A stretch of DNA of 64,000 nucleotides from DASZIT01 sp963770635 (GTDB lineage: Bacteria > Actinomycetota > Acidimicrobiia > Acidimicrobiales > RAAP-2), in NCBI GenBank assembly GCA_963770635.1, contig CAVYQI010000006.1:248001-312000 (forward strand), in the 5' to 3' direction. Below the pieces are notes generated by a model. It was not told where the DNA came from. It ran no database searches and was given only the letters and a program-made list of their open reading frames with translations. A program made the translations under genes and the position numbers. Numbering within the stretch: position 1 is the first letter of the stretch; each line of letters begins with the position of its first letter. Positions 34,507-44,897 of the stretch are shown here, one piece after another.

Positions 34507-37500
34507 TCAGCGCCCAGGGACTGACCCGGAGAACGCCGCGTTGCCGTAGGAGAACACTCCCCCGTCGGCCGCCGCTAGCCAGTAGCCCTTGCCGGATGCG
34601 GTGGCGGCGATGCCCTCGACCGGCATATTGAGAGGCTTGCCGCCCATGGACCCGTAGAAGGTGGCCCCACCGAACGCGAACACCCCCCCGTCGGAGGCCG
34701 CCATCCAGTAACCGTTGCCGGTCGGGGTGGCGGCGATGCCCACAATCGGCTTGTTGAGCGCATGACCCCCGCCCGAGCCGTAGAAGACGGCGTTGCCGAA
34801 GGCAAATACGCCGCCGTCGGAAGCCACCAGCCAGTAGCCCTTGCCGGCCGGCGCGGTCGCAATGCCGACAATCGGTTGGTTCAGGTGGATGGCCCCCGTG
34901 GAGCCGTAGAAGCCGGCGTCGCCGATGGCGAACACCCCGCCGTCGGAAGCCACCAGCCAGTAGCCCTTGCCGTCCGGGGTGCTGGCAATACCGACAATCG
35001 GCTTGTTCAGATGTCGGCCACCTTCAGAGCCGTAGAAGACGGCGTTGCCGAAGGCAAATACGCCGCCGTCGGAAGCCACCAACCAGTAGCCCTTGCCATT
35101 TGACGTGCTGGCAATGCCGACAATCGGCTTGTTGAGGGGCTGTTTGACCATTGACCCGAAGGACGCGGCGTTCCCGAAGGTGGTAACGGCGCCGCTGTTG
35201 GTGACGAGCCAGTAGCCCAATCCGCCGGGGGTAGCCGCGATCGGCCGGGAGTTGAGCGACGACATGAGGACCGTCAGCGAGTAGGACCGGCTGGTGGTTT
35301 TGCCCGAGCCATCGGTGAGGGTGATGGTGAATGCGTATGAGCCGAGACCCGTAGGCGTGCCGGAAATGACACCGGTGATGCCATTGAGTGTGAGCCCAGC
35401 GGGGAGTGACCCCGCGGTGACCGACCACCGATAGGGTCCGGTGCCACCGGTTCCGGCCAGAGTCTGGCTGTAGGGAGTGCCGACCCCACCACCGGGGAGG
35501 GTGCCGGTGGTAATCGAGGGGGCAGCTGCCACCTTCAGGGTGTAGGTCTGGTTGGCCGTCTTGCCTGAATGGTCGATAAGGGTGACGGTGAACGTGGCCG
35601 AGCCCGAACCGGTGGGTGTACCGGAGATGACCCCGGTCGCACCGTCGAGGGTGAACCCAGCAGGAAGGGATCCGGCGGTCACCGACCAGGCGTACGGGGT
35701 GTTGCCACCGGTGCCGACCAGGGTCTGGCTGTAGGGAGTGCCGATCTCGGAACCGGGAAGGGTGGTGGTGGTGATCGAGGGTGCAGCCAGGAGGTTCAGG
35801 GTGAAGATCCCGCTGGTGGTTTGGCCTTTGCCATCGGTGAGGGTGATGGTGAACGTCGCCGAGCCCGAACCGGTGGGTGTCCCGGAGATGACCCCGGTCG
35901 CACCATTGAGGGTGAGCCCCGCGGGCAACGTTCCGGTTGTCACCGACCAGGCGTAGGGAGTGCTGCCGCCGGTGCCGGTCACCGTCTGGCTGTAGGCGAC
36001 CCCGACCTCGCCGCTCGGGAGGGAGTTAGTCGTGATCGATGGACCCGCCAACACCGACACCATGTAGCTCTGGGTAGCCGTCTGATTGGCGGCATCGGTG
36101 AGGGTGACGGTGAAGGTGGACGAACCCGAACCGGTGGGTGTCCCGGAGATGACACCGGTGGCGCCATTGAGCGTGAGCCCGGCGGGAAGTGATCCCGCGG
36201 TCACCGACCAGGCATATGGCGTGCTGCCACCGGCACCGACCAGAGTCTGGCTGTAGGCAGCGCCGACCTCGCCGCCGGGGAGGGTGGTGGTGGTGATCGA
36301 CGGGGCGGCCAGGATGCTCACCGTGTAAGCCTGAGTCGCGGTCTGATTGGCGGCGTCGGTGAGGGTGACGGTGAAGGTGGCCGGGCCCGAACCGGTGGGC
36401 GTGCCGGCGATGATTCCGGTCACACCATTGAGGGTGAGCCCGGCGGGCAAGGCGCCGGCGGTCACCGACCAGGCGTAGGGGGTGCTGCCACCGGCGCCGA
36501 CCAGTGGCTGGCTGTAGGCAGCCCCGACCTCGCCGCCGGGGAGGGTGGTGGTGGTGATCGACGGCGCAGCCAGGATGCCCACCGTGTACGCCTGGGTGGC
36601 GGTCTGGGTGGCGGTGTCGGTGAGGGTGACGGTGAAGGTGGAACCCGAACCCGTGGGTGTCCCGGAGATGACCCCGGTGGCGCCGTCAAGCGTCAGTCCG
36701 GCGGGAAGCGCTCCGATCGTCACGGACCAGGCATACGGCGTGCTGCCACCGGTACCGACCAGTGGCTGGCTGTAGGCAGCCCCGACCTCGCCACCGGGAA
36801 GAGTGGTGGTGGTGATCGACGGGGACGCCAGGACCGACACCATGTAGCTCTGGGTAGCCGTCTGATTGGCGGCATCGGTGAGGGTGACGGTGAAGGTGGA
36901 CGAACCCGAACCGGTGGGTGTCCCGGAGATGACCCCGGTGGCGCCATTGAGCGTGAGCCCGGCGGGAAGTGATCCCGCGGTCACCGACCAGGCATACGGC
37001 GTGCTGCCACCGGTACCGACCAGAGTCTGGCTGTAGGCAGCCCCGACCTCGCCGCCGGGGAGGGTGGTGGTGGTGATCGACGGGGCGGCCAGGATGCTCA
37101 CCGTGTACGCCTGAGTCGCGGTCTGATTGGCGGCGTCAGTGAGGGTGACGGTGAAGGTGGAACCCGAACCGGTGGGTGTCCCGGAGATGACCCCGGTGGC
37201 ACCATTGAGGGTGAGGCCGGCGGGCAACGTTCCGATCGTCACCGACCAGGCGTACGGGGTGCTGCCGCCGGCGCCGACCAGTGGCTGGCTGTAGGCAGCC
37301 CCGACCTCGCCGCCGGGGAGGGTGGTGGTGGTGATCGACGGATCTGCCGACACCGCCACCGTGTAAGCCTGGGTGGCAGTCTGGTTGGCGGCGTCGGTGA
37401 GGGTGACGGTGAAGGTGGACGAACCCGAACCGGTGGGTGTCCCGGAGATGACCCCGGTGGCGCCATTGAGGGTGAGCCCGGCGGGAAGCGCTCCCGTGGT

Positions 37501-40500
37501 CACCGACCAGGCGTACGGGGTGCTGCCGCCGGCGCCGACCAGTGGCTGGCTGTAGGCGGCGCCGACCTCGCCGCCGGGGAGGGTGGTGGTGGTGATCGAC
37601 GGGCGCAGCCGACATCGCCGACCGTGTACGCCTGGGTGGCGGTCTGGTTGGCGGCGTCGGTGAGGGTGACGGTGAAGGTGGAACCCGAACCGGTGGGTGT
37701 CCCGGAGATGACCCCGGTGGCACCATTGAGGGTGAGCCCGGCGGGAAGCGCTCCCGTGGTCACCGACCAGGCATACGGAGTGCTGCCGCCGGCGCCGACC
37801 AGTGGCTGGCTGTAGGCGGCGCCGACCTCACCGCCGGGGAGGGTGGTGGTGGTGATCGACGGCGCGGCCAGGATGCCCACCGTGTAAGCCTGGGTGGCGG
37901 TCTGGTTGGCGGCGTCGGTGAGAGTGACGGTGAAAGTGGAACCCGAACCGGTGGGTGTCCCGGAGATAACGCCGGTGGCGCCGTCAAGCGTCAGTCCGGC
38001 GGGCAACGTTCCGATCGTCACCGACCAGGCGTACGGAGTGCCGCCGCCGGTGCCGACCAGTGGCTGGCTGTAGCCAGCGCCGACCTCACCGCCGGGGAGG
38101 GTGGTGGTGGTGATCGAGGGCGGGGCCAGGATGCCGACCGTGTACGCCTGGGTGGCGGTCTGGTTGGCGGCGTCGGTGAGGGTGACGGTGAAGGTGGACG
38201 AACCCGAACCGGTGGGTGTCCCGGAGATGACGCCGGTGGCGCTATTGAGAGTGAGCCCGGCGGGCAAGGAGCCGGCGGTCACCGACCAGGCATACGGAGT
38301 GCTGCCGCCGGTGCCGACCACTGGCTGGCTGTAGGCAGCGCCGACCTCGCCGCCGGGGAGGGTGGTGGTGGTGATCGACGGCGCGGCCAGGATGCCCACC
38401 GTGTAGCCGTGAGTCGCGGTCTGATTGGCGGCGTCGGTGACGGTGATGGTGAAGGTGGAACCCGAACCGGTGGGTGTCCCGGAGATGACCCCAGTGGCGG
38501 CATTCAGCGTCAGTCCGGCCGGGAGCGACCCGGTGGTCACCGACCATGCATAGGGGCCTGTCCCCCCGGAGCCGGTCAGCGTCTGGCTGTAGAGGACGCC
38601 GACCTCACCAGTAGGAAGCGAGGCTGGAGTGATGGACGGACCGACAACGACCGCCACGGTGTAGCTCTGGGTGGCCTTTTTGCCGTTGGCATCAGTGAGG
38701 GTCACCGTGAAGGTCGAACCCGAACCGGTGGGTGTCCCGGAGATGACCCCGGTAGCGCTATTGAGGGTGAGCCCCGCGGGCAACGTTCCGGTGGTCACCG
38801 ACCAGGCATACGGGCCGATGCCACCGGTGCCGGCCAGTAGCTGGCTGTAGGCAGCGCCGACCTCACCGCCGGGAAGGGTGGTGGTGGTGATCGACGGATC
38901 AGCCGCCACCGTCACCGTGTAGGCCTGGGTAGCCGTCTGGTTGTTGGCATCGGTGAGGGTGACCGTGAACGGCACCGAGCCCGAGACTGTTGGAGTGCCG
39001 GAAATGACTCCGGTGCCGGCATTCAGGGTGAGCCCGGTGGGAAGCGATCCAGTGGTGACCGACCAGGCATACGAGGGCTTCCCGCCCGTTCCGGCCACGG
39101 TCTGGCTGTAGGCGACGCCGACCTCGCCATTGGGGAGGGTGGCGGTGGTGATCGACGGATTCGAGAGAGGTGTCACTGGGCCGGCTGCGGCGGAGTTGGG
39201 TCCGGTGCCGACGCCGTTGATGGCGGCGACTTTGAACGTATAGGCAGTCCCGGGCGTCAGCCCGATTACTGATTCAGTGGTGGCGGTGGAATTGAAGGTC
39301 TGAGCTGGCTGAGCCACCCCACCGATGTAGGGCGTAATGGTGTAGCCGGTGACCGCACTGCCTCCATCGTTGCCGGGAGCGGTGAAAGTAACCGAGGCCG
39401 AAGCATCTCCCGCGGTCGCGGAGACGCCGGTGGGGGCTCCGGGAAGCAGTTCGACGTTGAAGCTATCGGCGGCGACGACCGGAAGCGCATCAATGGAGGA
39501 AACCTTGGCGCTGTCGGTTCCGGCACCGACTACGGCCGAACCGGTGACGCCGATCGGTACGGTAATCGCTGGATAGGAAGAGCTGGCGGTGACCGTACCA
39601 CCCGTGTACGTGCAACTCACCGTCTGACCTGCCGAAGCCGTGCAGTCCCAATTTGTGCCGGTCGGGATGCCAGGTACGACCCCGGTCGGGAAGGTATCGG
39701 TGACGGTCGGCGGGTTGGTTTCATCAGCACTGGAGCCGAGGGAGGGAGTCAGGATGACGTTGGTGGTCGTCGTGCCTTGCTTGAATACTCCCGAAGCGTT
39801 ATCGGTATCAGTGAGCAACATGGTGGGGAGTTGTCCGTTGAGAGTGCTCGACGTCAGAGTGTTGATGTCGTGGTATTCGTTGGCCCCACCTGTCGACGCC
39901 GTCCACCCGAAGGTGAGCTGGTAGGGCACGCCGGTTGTCGGATCGAACCACGAACTGGGAATACCCAGCGTGTTGCCAACTAGATCCGGTAGCGCACTGG
40001 TGAAGGATTGAGCAGAGCCACCTACCGGGGTGTAGTCGACCAGAAAGCTCTTGGCCGGGACGGTCTTACCAGAGCCGGTGGTGGCCGACGTGGCGGAAGG
40101 ATTGACGGCAATCTCGACTGGCACCAGATCGGACGAGTCGTGAGTCGTCGCCGACTTGTTGTCGAGGGACCCGGTGCCACCAGGCAGGTTGTTGCTCGTG
40201 TTTGGAGGATCCGCGGCCGACGTTGCTACCAGGCAGTAGCCGGTGGTTCCGTTACCCGGGCCTCGCACCGTCACATTCTGGGGATGCGTACTCCCGTTGA
40301 CTCCGCCGAAGGACGGGCAGGTCGATCCGCCATACGAAGTGTTCAAGAAGTTCCCATAGACGTCGAACCCGATCCCGAGGTACCCGTTGGGCACGCCAGA
40401 TAACGTCTGGTTGGTGGAGTAACCCAACGAACCCCCGGTGGGGCCGGCAGAGGCCGGCGGCTGGGGATTGGTCGGATCGGCGGCGGCCAAGGTAAAGGAG

Positions 40501-40907
40501 ATGCCGTCGGCTCCGCTGCCATGGAACTGATAGGTGTTGAAGGTGATGTCGAGACCCTGGCTGGCGGGCAGGCTGGTGGTGTCGAACACCGAGCCCACCT
40601 GGTTCCCTCCATTCGTCGTCAACTGCAGAGCACCGCTGTTATTGGCATCGGTGGTCGGCGAACAATTGGGGATCGAGGTCGTCCCGGAGACTGGACCAGC
40701 GGTCAGGCATGCTTGATTGGTACCTGACGCGGTGGGGAGCATCCATTGACCGGTGGGCGTCGTCGTGGTGGCGAACGAGGTTGAGATCAACGGAGTCGTC
40801 GCCGCGGTTGCCGAACCGGTGGCCAGTACCACGCCGATGCTCATGGCGATGATCGTTGCGGTTGCGACCGCCAGAGCCTTGCGGGCGGAGAACTTCGAAC
40901 CATTCAT
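34507..40907 (-). CDS. Giant secreted lectin/Ig-repeat/GYW-repeat surface protein, one frameshift
   Basis: The ATG at 40907 follows a GAGGATG site. The full product is about 2130 residues. In order it has a signal peptide (residues 1-35), an L-type-lectin-like domain (about 45-235: GLDITFNTYQFHGSGADGIS, GYLGIGFDVYGNF), a DUF11-like segment (about 380-480), a fibronectin III domain (about 490-575), 15 Ig-like (He_PIG) repeats of about 86 residues (SITTTTLPGGEVGAAYSQ, TGVISGTPTGSGS), and six GYW repeats of about 45 residues. No sortase motif or C-terminal anchor is seen. The frame breaks at about 37600-37620 inside repeat 7, and one added base restores it. A role in adhesion to glycans or neighbouring cells is inferred from the domains. 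It stands alone between convergent and same-strand neighbours. Confidence 0.85.
34520..35250 (-). repeat. Six GYW repeats (about 135 bp each)
   Basis: Each unit reads roughly FYGSxGGxxLNKPIVGIA, then TPDGKGYWLVASDGGVFAFG. The first copy is divergent (GYWLVTNSGAVTTFGNA) and the last ends the protein (FSGSVPGR). At DNA level the copies share long stretches with those at 1-400, consistent with one repeat family and recent exchange. Confidence 0.85.
35270..39165 (-). repeat. Fifteen tandem Ig-like (He_PIG) repeats, about 260 bp each
   Basis: Units begin PSITTTTLPGGEVGAAYSQ and end with TATQAYTVSILAA or close variants. Inner copies are nearly identical at DNA level, while outer copies diverge (for example SLPTGEVGVLYSQTLTG and TLPGGGVGTPYSQTLAG). 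This is the pattern expected from unequal exchange within the array. Copy number may be wrong if short reads were collapsed. Confidence 0.88.
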
Positions 40908-41381
40908 GTTTCACATCCTCGGGACACGGGCGCGTTGATGGGTGACTGAGTCCCGTGCACTGCTCCGCCACAGGATGCGCCATCGTGATCTCGACCGTCT
41001 GGGCTGAGTCACGACTTACTGACACTGATATCGACACATCAATTCCGGGCCTTGAGTGCCTTCCGGCTTTCGCGTCGGTCCGTTCGGTCAATTCCCATCT
41101 TGACGGGCATTGTTTGGACATACTCCCCGCTCACATGGGCAGTAACGATCCCCTTGCTCCAGAATGGACGACTTCGACTTCGGCCACCGAGAGTGGTCGT
41201 CGCAGTCCCTCACCGTCGTCGATGGGTCACCCGGTTCCCACCATCCGAACGTGGGCGATCCGAACCCATTGAGCGCCGGCTGCCGACACCTTGAACCTCA
41301 TGAGGGCCGCGGCGGCTGTGGAACGGGAGCGCGCGGCTCCATAGGAGATCAACCACCTGGCCGCGACGTATCGGCTCGGAG
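40908..41381. other. Non-coding region upstream of the giant surface protein
   Basis: This is 474 bases without a convincing gene. On the minus strand a tentative promoter is TTGATG (41042-41037) and TAAGTC (41018-41013) with an 18-base spacer, giving a leader of about 100 bases. A possible leader hairpin has arms 40920-40925 and 40950-40955 (CGGGAC/GTCCCG), just before the ribosome site. The remainder, toward the esterase stop, shows nothing I can name. Confidence 0.3.
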
Positions 41382-42902
41382 CTAGTCGACCTCTTGGGCC
41401 GACGGGCCCTCCCAGAGTTCTCGCTCCTCGGCCAGCGGATCGTCTTCCGGGTGGGGCTCGACGTCGAGGATCATGGTCGAGCGCGAGGCCGGCTCGTAGG
41501 CAGGCCAAGGCCCCAACGCCCCACCCGCGGGGTCACCGTTCCGTGCGAACGCCGCCCAGGTGGCATTCATATCGCGAGCCAATCCGGTTGGCGGATTCTC
41601 ACCCGCGAACAACGGTGCGGGTCCCTGGTCAAGGGTGTTGAACACATAGGGGATCTCCAGGCCGTGGCATGAGCCCATCTGGCCGCCCAGCTGCGTCGTC
41701 GGCTGGGTGAACAGATACATCCACGCCGTCCCGCCGCCACGATGCTGGGCCTCGGCCAATCGGATGGCGGGGATGCGGAAGACGGAATCGGTCACGACCC
41801 CGGCGAGCACTTGGGCGGGGGTGGCCTCCGCCATCCGCTTCCGGTAGGTATGGAGGGCAAGGGTCGGGTCGGCAGGATAATGAGTTGCGATCGCGGACTC
41901 GAGATCCTCCTCGCGGGTGGCCGAGAACACCGGATCCAGGAGACCGAAGAGCCGCCACTCGTCCAGATTGGTCCCGATGAGGATGGGTACGTCCATGGCG
42001 GCACCGTCCTCCACGGCATCGTTGGGACGGCGGACCAAGACGGTGCCGTCGACCACCGGACGAGAGACCAAGCCTTCACGAGTATGGGCCGCGGCCAACT
42101 TCTGATGGGCGCCCAGCAAGTCCTGGACCGGAAGGCCTTGGAGCTCGGCCACGCCGGCACCGCCAAGCCCAAGGATCGAAAGTAACTCCGCGGTGAACCG
42201 GCTGGCCTTCTCGGCATCGAGCACGGTGCTCGCGGCTCCGCTCTGGAGGATGGCCCGGTGGAACAACCCCTTGGCGGCAGGAAGAGCCAGCAGCGTCCCG
42301 ACGCTCATGGCGCCGGCCGATTCACCGAAGACGGTGACGTTCCCCGGGTCCCCGCCGAAGCTGGCGACGTTCTCGGCCACCCAACCCAGAGCCGCGGCGG
42401 CATCCTGGATACCGACCGACCCCGACCCGGCGAAGTCGGCCCCGCCGACCTCGGCCAGGTAGGTGAAGCCGAGCACGCCGAGGCGATAGTTGAAGCTGAC
42501 CAGGACGACGTCATGGTCGACCGCGAACCGCTCGCCGTCGTACCATGGCGTCGCGCTGGTGCCCATGGTGAAGGCGCCGCCGTGGATCCAGACCATCACC
42601 GGTCGCTTGGCTCCGTCGGCCCTGGGCGTCCAGACGTTGAGTCTCAGACATTCAGCCTCATCGATCACCATCGGAGCTCCACCACCGAGGAACTCCTCCA
42701 AGACACTGGGGAGTTGCGGAGCGTGCGGACCAAAGGCGTTGGCCGACAACACCCCGCGGTGCGGCTCAGAAGCTTCGGGTTCCCGGAAACGCAACCGGCC
42801 GATCGGGGGACGGGCGTAGGGGATACCGAGGAACCGCTCGTATCCGGGATGTGATGTCCCTTCGACGGTTCCCGCCGCTGTCTCGACCAACGGTCCGCTC
42901 AT
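41382..42902 (-). CDS. Type-B carboxylesterase
   Basis: The 506-residue protein starts at an ATG behind GAGGGGGG. It has the type-B carboxylesterase/lipase layout: FLGIPYARPPIGRLRFREPE at the N-terminus, ECLRLNVWTP (disulfide-region motif), the oxyanion hole WIHGGAFTMG, the nucleophile elbow FGESAGAMSVG with Ser near residue 200, the acidic residue in GTNLDEWRLF and the His in GSCHGLEIPYVF. There is no signal peptide, so it is cytosolic. It hydrolyses carboxylic esters; the natural substrate is unknown. It lies upstream of the giant protein gene on the same strand, 474 bases away, so they are probably separate units. Confidence 0.9.
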   Translation of the reverse strand: MSGPLVETAAGTVEGTSHPGYERFLGIPYARPPIGRLRFREPEASEPHRGVLSANAFGPHAPQLPSVLEEFLGGGAPMVIDEAECLRLNVWTPRADGAKRPVMVWIHGGAFTMGTSATPWYDGERFAVDHDVVLVSFNYRLGVLGFTYLAEVGGADFAGSGSVGIQDAAAALGWVAENVASFGGDPGNVTVFGESAGAMSVGTLLALPAAKGLFHRAILQSGAASTVLDAEKASRFTAELLSILGLGGAGVAELQGLPVQDLLGAHQKLAAAHTREGLVSRPVVDGTVLVRRPNDAVEDGAAMDVPILIGTNLDEWRLFGLLDPVFSATREEDLESAIATHYPADPTLALHTYRKRMAEATPAQVLAGVVTDSVFRIPAIRLAEAQHRGGGTAWMYLFTQPTTQLGGQMGSCHGLEIPYVFNTLDQGPAPLFAGENPPTGLARDMNATWAAFARNGDPAGGALGPWPAYEPASRSTMILDVEPHPEDDPLAEERELWEGPSAQEVD

Positions 42903-43057
42903 GGCGCCCCCCTCTTTCGTTCAATGCCATGGTCCCGGTCGAACATGGACGGGACCACTTGCATGACCCGGACCGAGCGCGAAGCAACTCAAACTGACTG
43001 GCAAAAATGACGCTGACCAAGGTCTTCAGCGCCTCGCAACTCTCCCCCTTGCTGACG

Positions 43058-43405
43058 CTAGAGATCCAAGTGAAGCCGCAACGCCTCGTCGAGGGATGCG
43101 AGCAGCTCCGGCGGGACGACGCCAACTCGTGCCCCTATTCGTTCAACTGCCACCGATCGTACTTGTTCTGCCTGCGCCTTTGAGTCGAGTTCGAGCCCAG
43201 TCTCAGATGCCGGCAGTAGCACCTGAAACGGGTAGACGCGTTCGACCTTCGACGTCGCCGGGACGATCGTGACGACCCCTCGTCCGAGACGCTGGGCCGT
43301 GCTGTTTGCCCCATCGTTACTTACGATGACCGCGGGCCTCCGCTTATTGGCTTCGGCGCCGCGTACGGGGTCGAGGTCAACGAGCCGGATATCACCTCGT
43401 CGCAT
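43058..43405 (-). CDS. mazF: MazF/PemK-family toxin (endoribonuclease)
   Basis: The 115-residue protein starts at an ATG sharing one base with the antitoxin stop (TGATG). It has the MazF fold motifs: MRRGDIRLVDLDPVRGAEAN, KRRPAVIVSNDGAN with the catalytic-type Arg, GVVTIVPATS with the Thr of the active site, and AEQVRSVAVERIG. MazF toxins cut single-stranded RNA at short sequences. Together with the ribbon-helix-helix antitoxin it resembles mycobacterial MazEF pairs rather than E. coli MazE (AbrB type). Confidence 0.9.
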   Translation of the reverse strand: MRRGDIRLVDLDPVRGAEANKRRPAVIVSNDGANSTAQRLGRGVVTIVPATSKVERVYPFQVLLPASETGLELDSKAQAEQVRSVAVERIGARVGVVPPELLASLDEALRLHLDL

Positions 43406-43623
43406 CAGGTCAGGCCGTCACTGACCGTGGAATCCCAAGCTTCGCCTTCGTCCCCGCTCGACCACTCATCCCAGGCATCCTCGTAAGAGCTACCGAGCTC
43501 GGACGCCCGCAGCAGCCGGACGGCCTTGTGCACGACGGCGGAGCGCGACGAAAAGCCTTGGGAGTTGGCATAGCCGTCCAGGAATTCCACATCCTCGTCG
43601 GGAAGGCTCACACTTACTTTCAT
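43405..43623 (-). CDS. mazE: Ribbon-helix-helix antitoxin of the MazEF pair
   Basis: The 72-residue protein begins MKVSVSLPDEDVEFLDGYAN, the ribbon-helix-helix DNA-binding strand and helix, followed by SSRSAVVHKAVRLLR. The acidic, Trp-containing C-terminus (YEDAWDEWSSGDEGEAW) is the usual toxin-binding tail and is likely disordered when free. It should neutralise MazF and repress its own promoter. The ribosome site is GAGGG, and the dyad at 43633-43645 lies directly upstream. Confidence 0.88.
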   Translation of the reverse strand: MKVSVSLPDEDVEFLDGYANSQGFSSRSAVVHKAVRLLRASELGSSYEDAWDEWSSGDEGEAWDSTVSDGLT

Positions 43624-43632
43624 ACCCTCATA

Positions 43633-43645
43633 CTACCTTTGGTAG
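43633..43645. promoter_or_regulatory. Candidate operator of the mazEF operon
   Basis: A perfect dyad CTACC-TTT-GGTAG lies 10 bases upstream of the mazE start and overlaps a TAGTAT -10-like element read on the minus strand. Its place fits autoregulation by a ribbon-helix-helix antitoxin. Confidence 0.45.
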
Positions 43646-43734
43646 GACCTGCAGAGCAACCGACGGGGCCCTTGGAACCGCCCGAATACTGCTCCGGCAA
43701 GCCAATGCCCGATCGCGACCTCGACCAGGCGACT

Positions 43735-44208
43735 TCATGGATCAGACTCGGCCAACCTTGACAGGGTCGTCGCCCGCGGTGCCCGGGTGGAGGCCGTCCC
43801 CGACGTTTCGCCACCGGAAACCGGCAGGGCTCGCTTGAGCGCGGCTTGAAAGTGTTCGCAATCGAAGACGTTCCGGCTCGGACATTCGAGCGCATGGTCA
43901 AGTTGGTCGGCGATGGTGATCAGATGCTGAATCTGGGCCCGAAGCTGATCCCGTTTCTGGGCCGCGAACGGCTTCCAGCTTCGGTCGCCACCCGTCGCCA
44001 GCAGCGTCTTGATCTCGGTCAGCGTGAATCCGGCTCGCTGGCACATGGCCACGACCGCCAGGGTGTCCAGGACGTTGGGCTCGAACTGGCGACGGAGCCC
44101 CTTGCGATCGACGCTTTCGATGAGTTGTTCGCGCTCGTAGTAGCGCAGGGTGGACGCCGCCATTCCCGAGCTTGCCGCCACCTCGCCGATATCGAGCAGG
44201 TCTGCCAT
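43735..44208 (-). CDS. MerR-family transcription regulator
   Basis: The start is placed at the ATG at 44208 (MADLLDIGEV); an in-frame GTG at 44250 would put the operator inside the gene. The 157-residue protein has a winged helix-turn-helix N-terminus (DIGEVAASSGMAASTLRYYEREQLI), the MerR-type Arg-Tyr-Tyr, a dimerisation helix (EIKTLLATGG to LDHALE) and a short effector region with two Cys (LECPSRNVFDCEHF) that could bind metal or sense redox state. No ribosome site lies before 44208, so the mRNA may be leaderless. It is divergent from the methyltransferase gene. Confidence 0.85.
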   Translation of the reverse strand: MADLLDIGEVAASSGMAASTLRYYEREQLIESVDRKGLRRQFEPNVLDTLAVVAMCQRAGFTLTEIKTLLATGGDRSWKPFAAQKRDQLRAQIQHLITIADQLDHALECPSRNVFDCEHFQAALKRALPVSGGETSGTASTRAPRATTLSRLAESDP

Positions 44209-44210
44209 TG

Positions 44211-44230
44211 ACTTGAAGTCTACTTCAAGT
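44211..44230. promoter_or_regulatory. MerR-type operator, perfect 9-bp dyad
   Basis: The arms ACTTGAAGT and ACTTCAAGT are separated by two bases. On the plus strand TTGACT (44208-44213) and TTCGAT (44233-44238) flank the dyad as -35 and -10 elements with a 19-base spacer, the over-long spacing typical of MerR-activated promoters. The dyad lies between the regulator start and the methyltransferase. Confidence 0.7.
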
Positions 44231-44288
44231 GTTTCGATGGCGGCATGCACCTACTCGATGGCCTCAATCCACCGCTGGAAATTCACCC

Positions 44289-44897
44289 ATGACGGATCTC
44301 ACCAGGACTTCCGGTTTCGACGGCACCGCCGGACGGGTTGCCGGAGCCGTCATGGCCCGCATAAACCGGGACATGGAGCTGGCCGCCATCGGGGAGTTGA
44401 ACCCGTCGCCCCACCACCAGGTTCTCGCCATCGGGTTCGGTCCCGGAGTCGGAATCCGCGAGCTCGACGCGCTGCTGCCCGTCGGGAACGTCGCCGGCAT
44501 CGACCCGTCGGCCACCATGGTCCAACTCGCCCGACGCCGGAACCGACTGGCCGTCGAAGCCGGGCGTGTCGTCCTCCGGCAGGCCGGCGCCGAGGCAATT
44601 CCCTGGCCCGACGGCGCCTTCGACGGAGTCATCGCGGTCAACAGCATCCAGTTCTGGCAGCCGCTCGAAGTCGCCATCGGCGAAGTCGCCCGCATCCTTC
44701 GGCCCTCCGGGGCGTTGGTGGCGGTGACCCACAACTGGGCCATCGAAAAGACGGCACCGCTCCCCCAGTGGGTCGAGAGGCTGACCGAACTCCTCACTCC
44801 GTGCGGCTTTTCCTCGATCCGCCATCGGATGCAGGAATTCCGCTCCGGCGCCGGACTGGTGGTGCAGGCCGAGACCGCGGACAGGACTTCGCCTTAG
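44289..44897 (+). CDS. Class I SAM-dependent methyltransferase
   Basis: The ATG at 44289 gives 202 residues; a frame from 44229 overlaps the promoter. The Rossmann motif I is VLAIGFGPGVGIRELDALLP, followed by the acidic motif II VAGIDPSATMVQLARRRN, motif III region AGAEAIPWPDGAFDGVIAVN and motif IV VARILRPSGALVAVTHN. It belongs to the Methyltransf_11 type, with unknown acceptor. Its promoter carries the MerR dyad, so it is probably the regulator's target. Its stop overlaps the convergent lapA-like gene by 4 bases. Confidence 0.85.
   Translation: MTDLTRTSGFDGTAGRVAGAVMARINRDMELAAIGELNPSPHHQVLAIGFGPGVGIRELDALLPVGNVAGIDPSATMVQLARRRNRLAVEAGRVVLRQAGAEAIPWPDGAFDGVIAVNSIQFWQPLEVAIGEVARILRPSGALVAVTHNWAIEKTAPLPQWVERLTELLTPCGFSSIRHRMQEFRSGAGLVVQAETADRTSP

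Noticed and set aside
35270..39165. Tandem repeats resembling a CRISPR array
   Set aside because: Units are about 260 bp with no spacers and stay in one coding frame; they encode Ig-like domains.
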